A stretch of 32,110 nt of DNA from NCBI GenBank assembly GCA_017936845.1, contig JAGBES010000011.1, forward strand, positions 1 through 32,110, written 5' to 3'. Below, one piece after another: positions 1 through 7,536 of the stretch. The position numbers and the translations under genes are program-made. Source of the DNA: Bacilli bacterium. Its GTDB lineage: Bacteria; Bacillota_I; Bacilli_A; RF39; UBA660. Position 1 is the first letter of the stretch, and each line of letters opens with the position of its first letter. Below the pieces are notes generated by a model. That model was not told where the DNA came from. It ran no database searches and was given only the letters and a program-made list of their open reading frames with translations.

Positions 1-59
1 TCTTTTTCTTCTTTTGTCCAACATTTATTTTTTCCGCCATTTGGTCTCCCACGTGACAT
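1..59 (-). CDS. IS3-family OrfA-like transposase, N-terminus only (partial)
   Basis: Only the first 19 codons lie in the window; the gene runs off the left edge. The visible peptide begins MSRGRPNGGKNKCW and continues TKEEK. This Gly-Arg-Pro-Asn-Gly-Gly start followed by W-[ST]-x-E-E-K resembles the N-terminus of the helix-turn-helix OrfA proteins of IS3-type elements, which bind the insertion sequence ends. An AAAGGAG ribosome site sits 8 bases before the ATG, and a TGATATAAT extended -10 lies at 81-86. An imperfect 12-base inverted repeat around 98-128 may be the element's terminal repeat. The family call rests on a short peptide from memory; another small DNA-binding protein is possible. 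Confidence 0.45.
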   Translation of the reverse strand, partial: MSRGRPNGGKNKCWTKEEK

Positions 60-80
60 ATTTATCATCTCCTTTATTAA

Positions 81-128
81 ATTATATCAAAAATAAAAGT
101 ATACACTTTTTTTGTGTACACTTTTATC
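81..128 (-). promoter_or_regulatory. Extended -10 promoter and inverted repeat, possible IS end
   Basis: Reading the minus strand, AAAAGTGTACAC, seven A residues and GTGTATACTTTT form an inverted repeat with one mismatch, followed by TGATATAAT (-10 at 81-86) and the transposase-like start. Terminal repeats just upstream of orfA are usual for IS3 elements. The repeat may equally be a terminator or operator. Confidence 0.35.
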
Positions 129-179
129 TTACAACTTCATTAACTTTATTCTAGCTTTTTTTATTTTATTTAATAAATA

Positions 180-911
180 TTAAATCCATCCCATATCTTC
201 AAATGACATTTGACCATCTATATCTTTGTTTTTCTTTTTTACTTTTACTTTTGGTTTATCTACTTTTTCATCTTTTTTTATCTTTTCTTGTTTTTCTATT
301 TTTTGATATTTTTTTATTTCTTCTTGTTCTTCTTTTCTTTGGTTATAAGCTATAAACATAGCTAAATCTCTTAAACTTTTATATTTTAGCTTATAAGTTT
401 TATTTTTTTTATCGTAACTAAATAATTCTAGTTTAATAAATGAATTTATTGTTTCATCAAATTCTTCTTCTAATTCTCTTTCTATTTCTCTATTAAATTT
501 TACATAGTTAAGATAATTTCTAATTAAAATAATATTAGTTCCTTGTAAATAACTATTTCTATAACGATTACATAGTTTTTCTAGGAAAACATAATCATTT
601 TTCTTTGATTTTAAATAATATGTTATGTATTCAATATCAAAATATTTTTTATCATCTTCATATGTTAATCCATACATTAAAGTTTTTACTTCTTTATTAT
701 AATTATAAATAATGGATAATCGTTTATTAAATTCTGTTTCTTTTATTAATTTATAATTTAAAAGTGTTTCTTTTAAGTGTGTTTCATCTCTAAAGTAACT
801 TGTAAATTCTACTATATCAATTAAAGATTTATATTTTAAGTTATTAAAATTAGGTATTTTATTAAATTCTATTATTTTTTGTTTATCAACAGTTAAATAG
901 TAATTAGCCAT
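180..911 (-). CDS. Uncharacterised protein with Lys/Glu-rich tail
   Basis: I do not recognise this 243-residue protein. It has no signal peptide or membrane segment. Residues 1-185 look globular and rich in Tyr, Asn and Leu. Residues 190-230 are a highly charged Lys/Glu linker. The last eleven residues (GQMSFEDMGWI) form a short hydrophobic tail that resembles, without fully matching, sliding-clamp-binding peptides (Q-x-[ML]-x-F type), so a replication or repair link is conceivable. It has its own strong promoter (TTGACA, 16 bases, TATAAT) and an AGGAGGGG ribosome site 5 bases before ATG. It is monocistronic, lies beside a possible insertion sequence, and is divergent from the ZIP transporter. 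It may be mobile-element cargo. Confidence 0.75.
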   Translation of the reverse strand: MANYYLTVDKQKIIEFNKIPNFNNLKYKSLIDIVEFTSYFRDETHLKETLLNYKLIKETEFNKRLSIIYNYNKEVKTLMYGLTYEDDKKYFDIEYITYYLKSKKNDYVFLEKLCNRYRNSYLQGTNIILIRNYLNYVKFNREIERELEEEFDETINSFIKLELFSYDKKNKTYKLKYKSLRDLAMFIAYNQRKEEQEEIKKYQKIEKQEKIKKDEKVDKPKVKVKKKNKDIDGQMSFEDMGWI

Positions 912-932
912 ATTACCCCTCCTGTTTCATTT

Positions 933-960
933 ATTATAATCAAATAAATATTTTTGTCAA
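933..960 (-). promoter_or_regulatory. Sigma-A promoter of the 180-911 gene
   Basis: TTGACA (960-955), a 16-base spacer and TATAAT (938-933) on the minus strand, about 20 bases before an AGGAGGGG ribosome site. The -35 matches consensus exactly. Confidence 0.75.
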
Positions 961-1014
961 GGTAGCCCATACTTTTAGTAAAAAAGCACATATTTTAAAA
1001 TAGGGGTTGATTTC

Positions 1015-1818
1015 ATGATTAATTATCTTAGTAATCTAGATCATACTATAGAGGCTTTGATTGCTACATTATTTACTTGGGGTGTAACAGCTATGGGTGC
1101 TAGTATTGTTTTTTTCTTTAAAAAAGTAAATAAAAATGTAATGGATGCAATGCTTGGATTTTCTGCAGGAGTTATGATTGCAGCATCATTTTGGTCACTT
1201 CTATCGCCTTCTATTGAAATGGCAGAAAATTTAAACATGATTGCTTGGCTAATAGCTTTCTTAGGATTCTTTAGTGGTGGTTTACTCCTTTTTATAGGAG
1301 ATAAAGTATTTTTAATATTTGATAAAAAAATGAAAAAAGTAAAGAAAAAATCAAGTTTTAAGAGATCTTTAATGTTAATTATTTCAATAACACTTCATAA
1401 TATTCCAGAGGGTTTAGCTGTAGGAGTTGCTTTTGGTTCTTTAAAATATGGATTAGATGGTGTTACGCTTGGCTCTTGTTCTTTACTTGCGCTTGGTATT
1501 GGGCTTCAAAATTTTCCAGAAGGAACTGCTGTAAGTGTACCCTTAAGACGTGAAGGAATGAGTAGAAAAAAATCTTTCTTTATTGGTCAATTAAGTGGTA
1601 TAGTAGAACCAATCTCAGGTGTAATTGGAGCTTTATTAGTTTTAAAAGTAAGACTTTTATTACCATTTTTACTTGCTTTTGCAGCAGGTGCTATGATATA
1701 TGTTGTTATAGAGGAATTAATTCCAGAAAGTCAAACAAATAAAAGAAAAGACCTTATGGCCTTATTTAGTTTAATTGGCTTTTCAATTATGATGATTTTA
1801 GATGTTGCATTAGGATAA
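1015..1818 (+). CDS. ZIP-family divalent metal transporter
   Basis: This 267-residue integral membrane protein has about eight hydrophobic segments and belongs to the ZIP (ZupT/GufA-like) family, which moves Zn(II) and other divalent metals into the cytoplasm. The two signature metal-site helices are present: HNIPEG at about residues 128-133 and QNFPEG at about 165-170, where the second His position is Gln. EELIPE at about 233-238 supplies the third acidic motif. A short Lys-rich loop (about 104-117) sits where the cytoplasmic loop of the family is expected. It starts at ATG after an AGGGG ribosome site. It is the only clear plus-strand protein gene in the window and meets the oxidoreductase tail-to-tail with no gap. 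Family confident; metal specificity unknown. Confidence 0.93.
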   Translation: MINYLSNLDHTIEALIATLFTWGVTAMGASIVFFFKKVNKNVMDAMLGFSAGVMIAASFWSLLSPSIEMAENLNMIAWLIAFLGFFSGGLLLFIGDKVFLIFDKKMKKVKKKSSFKRSLMLIISITLHNIPEGLAVGVAFGSLKYGLDGVTLGSCSLLALGIGLQNFPEGTAVSVPLRREGMSRKKSFFIGQLSGIVEPISGVIGALLVLKVRLLLPFLLAFAAGAMIYVVIEELIPESQTNKRKDLMALFSLIGFSIMMILDVALG

Positions 1819-1834
1819 TCATTTATCCTTTTTT
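1812..1834 (+). terminator. Intrinsic terminator of the ZIP gene
   Basis: AGGATAA, loop TCAT, TTATCCT, then a T run (829-834). The stem contains the ZIP stop codon and overlaps the last codons of the opposing oxidoreductase gene. Confidence 0.8.
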
Positions 1835-3225
1835 ATTTTAATATTATACTTGCTTGGTCCTTTTATAGCATTTCCTTCTAAATCAAATCTTGATGCGTGG
1901 CATGGACAATCAAAAGTTAATTCTTCTTCATTAAAAAGTAGATTACATTTAGCATGTGGACATTTTCTTTTTACAATATATTCTTTATCATCTTCTTTAT
2001 AAATCATAGCATCTATTCCATTTATTTTTGTATATTTAATCTTACTATTTTTATTTGTAAAACCTTCATAATATCCCTTTAATGTACTAAAAGTATCACT
2101 TAATATTCTTAGTTTTTTCTTAGATCTTTTTGGATCAAATAACTTAACATATTCATTTTTTTTATTATGTATTAAATCACTTATTATTTTTCCACTTAAA
2201 ACACTATTAGTCATTCCCCATGTATTATAACCAGTTGAAATTAAAAAATCTTTTTTCATATATCCAATATATGGTATATAATCATTTGTTATAATATCTA
2301 TATTACTCCATATATAATCTGGCTTTTTATCTATTTTATTTAATAGATTATTAAAATGCGTTTTATCATCTACTTCATTACATAAACCATGTGTTTCGCT
2401 TAAATATATAACATTATCTTTATAGTTTCTCATTGATGTTGTAGGTTTATTATAACTAATTAAAGATATATTATCTATTTTTTCTTTAAATGAAACTAAA
2501 TATGATTTTTCTAAAAAACATTTTAATGGAAAAAAATATGGATATATAAAATATGGATAATGAGTTGCTAAAACTATTTTATTAGCTATTATTTTATTAG
2601 TTTTTGTACTACATATATATTTATCATCTTTATATTTTATATCTATTATATTTGTATTTTCATATATTTTATTTTTATCTATTAAATTAAGTAATCTATC
2701 TATATATTTAATTGGATTAAAATGATAAGTATCATCTACACTAATTGAATATAAATATTTAAGTACTTTCATATCATTTTCATATACTTTAATATTATTT
2801 TTTTCTAGAAATTGTTTTAATAGTTTAATATTTTCTATATCTTCTTTTTTATCTGTAAAAACATATGATTTTGTTTTTGTAAAATCACATTCAATATTGT
2901 TATTATTTATTATTTCTTTTATAATTTCTATTGCTTCTATTTGTGATTTTAAATATAATGAAGCTGTTTTTTCATCATAATTTTTAATTATATTATTATA
3001 TATATTATCCTGAAAATATGTTAATTTACCAGTAGTATTTAGTGTTACTCCACTTCCTATTTTATTTCTTTCTACTAGTATAACATCTTCATCTTTCAAA
3101 TTATAAAGAATATTTATACCTGTTATTCCTCCACCTATTATTAATATATCTGTTTTTATATCAGAAGAAAGTTCTTTATAATTCTTATTTATTTTTGTAT
3201 CACTCCATATACTTTTATTTTTCAT
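1819..3225 (-). CDS. FAD-dependent oxidoreductase with C-terminal Rieske [2Fe-2S] domain
   Basis: This 468-residue protein has an N-terminal dinucleotide-binding fold (DILIIGGGITG from residue 26) of the D-amino-acid-oxidase/glycine-oxidase superfamily. A Rieske iron-sulfur domain forms the last 60 residues, with ligands C422-P-H424 and C440-P-C-H443. FAD-DAO proteins with a fused Rieske tail occur in Bacillota (for example Bacillus YhfW). Their substrates are not established; electron transfer between FAD and the cluster is the presumed role. No export signal is seen, so it is probably cytoplasmic. ATG follows TAGGTGATAAA. It sits downstream of two intrinsic terminators and so is probably separately transcribed. 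Domain call firm, reaction unknown. Confidence 0.9.
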   Translation of the reverse strand: MKNKSIWSDTKINKNYKELSSDIKTDILIIGGGITGINILYNLKDEDVILVERNKIGSGVTLNTTGKLTYFQDNIYNNIIKNYDEKTASLYLKSQIEAIEIIKEIINNNNIECDFTKTKSYVFTDKKEDIENIKLLKQFLEKNNIKVYENDMKVLKYLYSISVDDTYHFNPIKYIDRLLNLIDKNKIYENTNIIDIKYKDDKYICSTKTNKIIANKIVLATHYPYFIYPYFFPLKCFLEKSYLVSFKEKIDNISLISYNKPTTSMRNYKDNVIYLSETHGLCNEVDDKTHFNNLLNKIDKKPDYIWSNIDIITNDYIPYIGYMKKDFLISTGYNTWGMTNSVLSGKIISDLIHNKKNEYVKLFDPKRSKKKLRILSDTFSTLKGYYEGFTNKNSKIKYTKINGIDAMIYKEDDKEYIVKRKCPHAKCNLLFNEEELTFDCPCHASRFDLEGNAIKGPSKYNIKIKKDK

Positions 3226-3268
3226 TTTATCACCTATTTTATTATGATGATATTTTTTTATTTAATAC

Positions 3269-3293
3269 AAAAAAATAAGAAAACTTCTTATTT
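3269..3293 (-). terminator. Intrinsic terminator-like hairpin upstream of the oxidoreductase
   Basis: On the minus strand AAATAAGAA, loop GTT, TTCTTATTT and seven T residues. It lies about 45 bases before the oxidoreductase start and about 55 bases after the aspS terminator. It is either a second terminator or a leader attenuator. Confidence 0.65.
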
Positions 3294-3350
3294 TAATATT
3301 TAATTATAAAAATTGTTATCTCATTTATGCTTTCAATACTAAAGTTATAT

Positions 3351-3413
3351 AAAAAAATATAGTTTTTTAAATGAACTTATATACTTTTTTATAAATTCAT
3401 TTTTAAACTATAT
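3351..3413 (-). terminator. Terminator of the AAA-AAA-hisS-aspS operon
   Basis: Arms ATATAGTTT (413-405 side) and AAACTATAT (365-357 side) close a long AT hairpin with an inner AATGAA/TTCATT pairing. Seven T residues follow on the minus strand, immediately after the aspS stop codon. Confidence 0.75.
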
Positions 3414-3420
3414 CTTTACT

Positions 3421-4734
3421 TTAAGGATCTAATCTATTTGGTCCTCTAAAGATAAATTGTGCATTTTTTATTGTTAATCCTAATAATAACATTGTAAGTC
3501 TATCAATTCCTATTGCGAATCCACCATGTGGTGGGCAACCATATTTAAAGAATTCTAGATAAAATTTAACATCTTCTTTAAGTCCTTTTTCATTAGCATT
3601 TTTAACTAATTCATCATATCTATGTTCTCTTTGTGCACCACTTGTTATTTCTGTACCTCTCCATATTAAATCATATCCTTGAAGTACTCCATCTTCATTT
3701 CTCATATGATAAAATGGTCTTTTGGTAGCTGCATATCCTACTATAAAAATAAATTCACTATTATATTTTTCTAAAGCAAATTTATATGTTAATTTTTCTG
3801 CCTCAGCATTCATATCACCAATATCTTCTGTTGGTATTTCAAAATCATATCTTTCATGTAATTCTTGATATAAATCTTTAAGTTTTATTCTTGGAAATGG
3901 CTTAGTTGGTATTATTACTTCTTTATCAAATACTTCTTTTATTTTTTCACCATATTTTTCTTTTACTTTTGAAAGACCAGCTATAAGTAGGTCTTCTTCT
4001 AAATCCATTACATCCTCATAAGAATCTATATATGAAAATTCTAAATCAAATGAAGTAAATTCAGTAGCATGTCTATTTGTATTTGAATTTTCAGCTCTAA
4101 ATGCAGGAGCTACTTCAAATATTTTAGACATTCCTGCTGCCATAGCCATTTGTTTATAGAATTGTGGAGATTGAGCTAAATATGCTTTTCTATCAAAATA
4201 TTTTACTTCAAATACTTCACTACCTGATTCAGAAGCTGCTCCTATTAATTTTGGAGTATGAATTTCTGTAAAATCATTTTGATATAGATATTCTCTCATA
4301 GCTTGTACCATTGTTGATTCTATTTGACGAATTAACATATTTTTTTCATTTCTTAAATCTATCCATCTATAATCTAATCTTGTATCTATATTAACTCCTT
4401 CTAAATTATTATAATCAAATGGTAAATTTAAAGCTTTACTAGTAACTTCTATTTTAGTTGGTATTAATTCTATTCCTCCTAATTTTACTGCTTCATTTTT
4501 TGTTAATTTTCCTGTTATTTTTACTGTACTTTCAACAGTTATATCATTCATTATTTCAAGTAATTCTTTGTTTTGTTCTTCACTTTTTTCTATAGTCATT
4601 TGTACTTTACCTGTACTATCTCTTAAAATTACAAACATTACCCATTTTTTATCTCTTATAGTATCAATAAAACCACTAAATTCTATTTCTTTATCTATAT
4701 AGTTATTCAATTCATTTACATATATTTTTTTCAT
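3421..4734 (-). CDS. aspS: Aspartyl-tRNA synthetase, archaeal/eukaryotic-type
   Basis: Class II synthetase that charges tRNA-Asp. The N-terminal OB-fold anticodon-binding domain spans about residues 1-105. The catalytic domain follows, with the motif 2 region FRAENSNTNRHATEF, then GTEITSGAQREHR and motif 3 GGFAIGIDRL. At 437 residues it lacks the large GAD insertion of ordinary bacterial AspRS (about 590 residues), so it is the short archaeal-type form, known in some Bacillota. Such enzymes are often non-discriminating and also make Asp-tRNA-Asn for GatCAB; the sequence alone does not settle this. Its ATG overlaps the hisS stop (ATGA), implying translational coupling. The C-terminus is RGPNRLDP rather than the RDPxRLxP that I expect for the family. 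Confidence 0.93.
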   Translation of the reverse strand: MKKIYVNELNNYIDKEIEFSGFIDTIRDKKWVMFVILRDSTGKVQMTIEKSEEQNKELLEIMNDITVESTVKITGKLTKNEAVKLGGIELIPTKIEVTSKALNLPFDYNNLEGVNIDTRLDYRWIDLRNEKNMLIRQIESTMVQAMREYLYQNDFTEIHTPKLIGAASESGSEVFEVKYFDRKAYLAQSPQFYKQMAMAAGMSKIFEVAPAFRAENSNTNRHATEFTSFDLEFSYIDSYEDVMDLEEDLLIAGLSKVKEKYGEKIKEVFDKEVIIPTKPFPRIKLKDLYQELHERYDFEIPTEDIGDMNAEAEKLTYKFALEKYNSEFIFIVGYAATKRPFYHMRNEDGVLQGYDLIWRGTEITSGAQREHRYDELVKNANEKGLKEDVKFYLEFFKYGCPPHGGFAIGIDRLTMLLLGLTIKNAQFIFRGPNRLDP

Positions 4735-6008
4735 ATATCTTCCTCTTCTATTTTTTCATCTAAAAAATCTAATATTTCTTCTTCTTTTACTTTATATTCT
4801 TTCTTATTTAAATTTTCTTTGACTGTTAATATTTTGCTATTTATTTCTTCTTCTCCAATTATTATTATATATTTTGGATTTAATCTATCTACTTGTTTAA
4901 AATTTGCTTTAATATTTCTATTCATATAATCTATATCTGTTTTAAATCCATTCATTCTTAAATCTTGACATAGTTTATAAGAATATTCTTTTTCATTTTC
5001 ACTCATTGGTATTATATATATATCTAAGCCATTATCTTCTATTTTTATATTTTCTGCTTTTATAGCATTTAATAGTCTTTCAAGTCCTAAAGCAAATCCA
5101 ACAGCAGCTGTTTTTGGTCCACCTAGTGTTTCTACTAAACCATTATATCTTCCTCCACCACATAATACATTATTGCTTCCAAATCCATTTATATCTGCTT
5201 CTACTTCAAATACTGTATTTGTATAATAGTCTAATCCTCTAACAATATTAGGATCTACTTTATAATCTATTTCCATTACTTCTAAATATTCTTGTACTTT
5301 TTTGAAATGATTAAGTGATTCTTCATTTAAATAATCTATTATTTTAGGAGCATTTTTCATACATTCTTTATCATGATCTATTTTACAATCTAGTATTCTT
5401 AAAGGATTTTTTAAAAATCTATTTTTACAATCATCACATAAATCATCTATATGTGGTTTAAAATGTTCTATTAATGCTTCTTTATATTTTAATCTTGATT
5501 CTATATCACCTAATGAATTAATACTTACTTTTATACCTTTAAGACCTATTAATTTATATAAATTTACAGGTATACTTATTATTTCTGCATCTAACATTGG
5601 ATCGTTTGATCCAAATACTTCTACACCAAATTGATAAAATTCTCTAAATCTTCCTGATTGTGGTCTTTCGTATCTATACATAGGACCATAATACCAATTT
5701 TTTACAGGAATATTAGGGTCAGCGTATCTTTTATTTTCAATAAAACTTCTTACTACTCCAGCTGTTCCTTCTGGTCTTAAAGTCATAGATCTATCTCCAC
5801 GATCTTTAAAATCATATGTTTCTTTAGAAACAATATCACTTGTTTCTCCTACACCTCTATGAAATAGTTCACTTGCTTCAAAAAGTGGTGTTCTCACATA
5901 TTCATAGTTATATTTATCCATTAACGCTTCTATTAATTTTTCTATATATTTTATTTCTTTATTATTTTCTTTATAAACATCATATGTTCCTTTTGGCTTT
6001 TGTATCAT
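4731..6008 (-). CDS. hisS: Histidyl-tRNA synthetase
   Basis: Class II synthetase of 425 residues, the usual length, that charges tRNA-His. Seen in order: the KPKGTYDV start, motif 1 region, motif 2 block with MYRYERPQSGRFREFYQFG, the histidine-specific RGLDYYTNTVFE motif, the Gly-rich GGGRYNGLVE block and motif 3 (AVGFALGLERL). A C-terminal anticodon-binding domain spans about residues 330-415. It follows the ClpX-like gene by 31 bases with an AAGGAGTG ribosome site, and overlaps aspS by four bases. Its expression should depend on the T-box at about 9022-9216, since I see no terminator or strong promoter between the genes. Confidence 0.96.
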   Translation of the reverse strand: MIQKPKGTYDVYKENNKEIKYIEKLIEALMDKYNYEYVRTPLFEASELFHRGVGETSDIVSKETYDFKDRGDRSMTLRPEGTAGVVRSFIENKRYADPNIPVKNWYYGPMYRYERPQSGRFREFYQFGVEVFGSNDPMLDAEIISIPVNLYKLIGLKGIKVSINSLGDIESRLKYKEALIEHFKPHIDDLCDDCKNRFLKNPLRILDCKIDHDKECMKNAPKIIDYLNEESLNHFKKVQEYLEVMEIDYKVDPNIVRGLDYYTNTVFEVEADINGFGSNNVLCGGGRYNGLVETLGGPKTAAVGFALGLERLLNAIKAENIKIEDNGLDIYIIPMSENEKEYSYKLCQDLRMNGFKTDIDYMNRNIKANFKQVDRLNPKYIIIIGEEEINSKILTVKENLNKKEYKVKEEEILDFLDEKIEEEDI

Positions 6009-6039
6009 ACTATCACTCCTTATTTATTATATCAAATTT

Positions 6040-7527
6040 CTACTTTAATTTATATATCTTAGGGTTATTTATAGTTTCATCTGTTAATATTACTTCTCTA
6101 TATTTACTATTACTTGTCATTATTTGCCATCTTAGTTCATTAATAGATTCTTCTATTATTCTTTTTAATGATCTTGCTCCTGTATCAAGTAAAATACTTT
6201 TCTCTGCGACCTTTTTTATATATTCATCTGTATAATTAAATTCTATATTATAATTATCTTTAAAGAAGTTTTTATAAAATAATAATGGACTATTTATTGA
6301 ACTTGTTAATATTTCTATTAATGTATCTTCATCTAAATCATTCATTATTGATAATATAGGAAATCTTCCTATAAACTCATTAGGCATCATACCTATTTTA
6401 GTAAAATCATCTAATGTATAATTTCTATTTTGTTTTTCTTTTGTATTATTAAAACCTATTATACTTTTATCTTTATATTCTAAAATATTAGTAAATGCTC
6501 CTAGAGCATATATAGATAATTTTGATGTATCAAAGCGATAAGTTCTATTGTTATATTTTACATTAAATTCTGTTCCATCTAGAAATGGTAATAAAGAATT
6601 TAATACTCCTCTACCAGCTACATCATCATTACTTGAACTTCCTTTTTTATCTATTTCATCTAGTGCGACTATTCCTCTTTCAGCAATTTCTAAATTTCCT
6701 TTTGCTAATGCTAAAAGAGGTGCTAGTATATTACCCTCTATTGTTCCTCCAACATATCCAGCTACTGTTATTTGCGTTGAATCTGTTCTTATAAATGGTC
6801 TATCTACTAATTTTCCTATAGTTCTAATTATTTCTGTTTTTCCTGTTCCTGTTTTTCCTACTATTAAACATCTGTTTCTCTCACTTGGCCTTTTAGCATA
6901 TTCATCTATTTGAATGGATGTTAAAATATCTCTTATTACATGATCTTGTCCTTTTACTACTTTTCTTGTTTCATCATATAAGTATTTTATATCTAAGCTT
7001 TTTGTTTCTAATTTAAAAATATCTTCTAATTCTTTTTGTTTTTTTTCGTGACTTTCTACACTGTATTTTTCATCATATATATTAAGTAGTCTTGTTATAT
7101 TTTCTTTCATTTTTATATAATCTGTTTTATTATCTAAGTTTTTGAAAAATTCATAATTTATTTCTTTTTCTTCTTTTAAATTTTCTAAATCTATTTGATG
7201 TATATCTAATTTTCCTATTTTATAATTATATTCTGTTATATAAATTATCCTACTATAATCTTCAAAATATTTTTCTAATTGTTCTTCTTTTGAATAAATA
7301 CTTGAATCATAAAATTTATCTAATCCTTCTAAAACTATTTCATTATCAAAGCAATATTTATTTTCACTTTCTATTAATTCTATTGATGGTATTTGATTTC
7401 CATTTTCTTTTATTAATCTATTATGTTCTATTTCTCCTACTATAGAACACAATGGTTTATATAAGTTATATATGCCCTCTTCTAATACTATTTTTTCCAT
7501 TAAAATAGCACAATACTTTTTTTTCAT
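6040..7527 (-). CDS. ClpX-type AAA+ ATPase with novel N-terminal domain
   Basis: This 495-residue protein has a ClpX/HslU-type AAA+ module from about residue 185: Walker A GKTGTGKT (224-231), a GYVG pore loop (258-261), Walker B IVALDEID (286-293), GRFP (387-390) and the sensor-2 block GARSLKR (about 446). An IGF tripeptide (357-359) sits where ClpX carries its ClpP-docking loop, so pairing with ClpP is plausible. The ClpX zinc-binding domain is absent. It is replaced by about 180 residues that resemble the N-terminus of the next AAA+ protein upstream (7537-9003). Likely role: ATP-driven unfolding or remodelling of an unknown substrate. It lies between that gene (9-base gap) and hisS in the T-box operon. 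Confidence 0.88.
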   Translation of the reverse strand: MKKKYCAILMEKIVLEEGIYNLYKPLCSIVGEIEHNRLIKENGNQIPSIELIESENKYCFDNEIVLEGLDKFYDSSIYSKEEQLEKYFEDYSRIIYITEYNYKIGKLDIHQIDLENLKEEKEINYEFFKNLDNKTDYIKMKENITRLLNIYDEKYSVESHEKKQKELEDIFKLETKSLDIKYLYDETRKVVKGQDHVIRDILTSIQIDEYAKRPSERNRCLIVGKTGTGKTEIIRTIGKLVDRPFIRTDSTQITVAGYVGGTIEGNILAPLLALAKGNLEIAERGIVALDEIDKKGSSSNDDVAGRGVLNSLLPFLDGTEFNVKYNNRTYRFDTSKLSIYALGAFTNILEYKDKSIIGFNNTKEKQNRNYTLDDFTKIGMMPNEFIGRFPILSIMNDLDEDTLIEILTSSINSPLLFYKNFFKDNYNIEFNYTDEYIKKVAEKSILLDTGARSLKRIIEESINELRWQIMTSNSKYREVILTDETINNPKIYKLK

Positions 7528-7536
7528 AAAATCCCC

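Noticed and set aside
1041-1238. Minus-strand open frame inside the ZIP gene
   Set aside because: No ribosome site or recognisable protein; antisense to a conserved transporter.
5840-6235. Plus-strand open frame of 131 codons opposite hisS and the ClpX-like gene
   Set aside because: It is Leu/Phe/Tyr-rich, has no ribosome site, and mirrors two well-supported genes.
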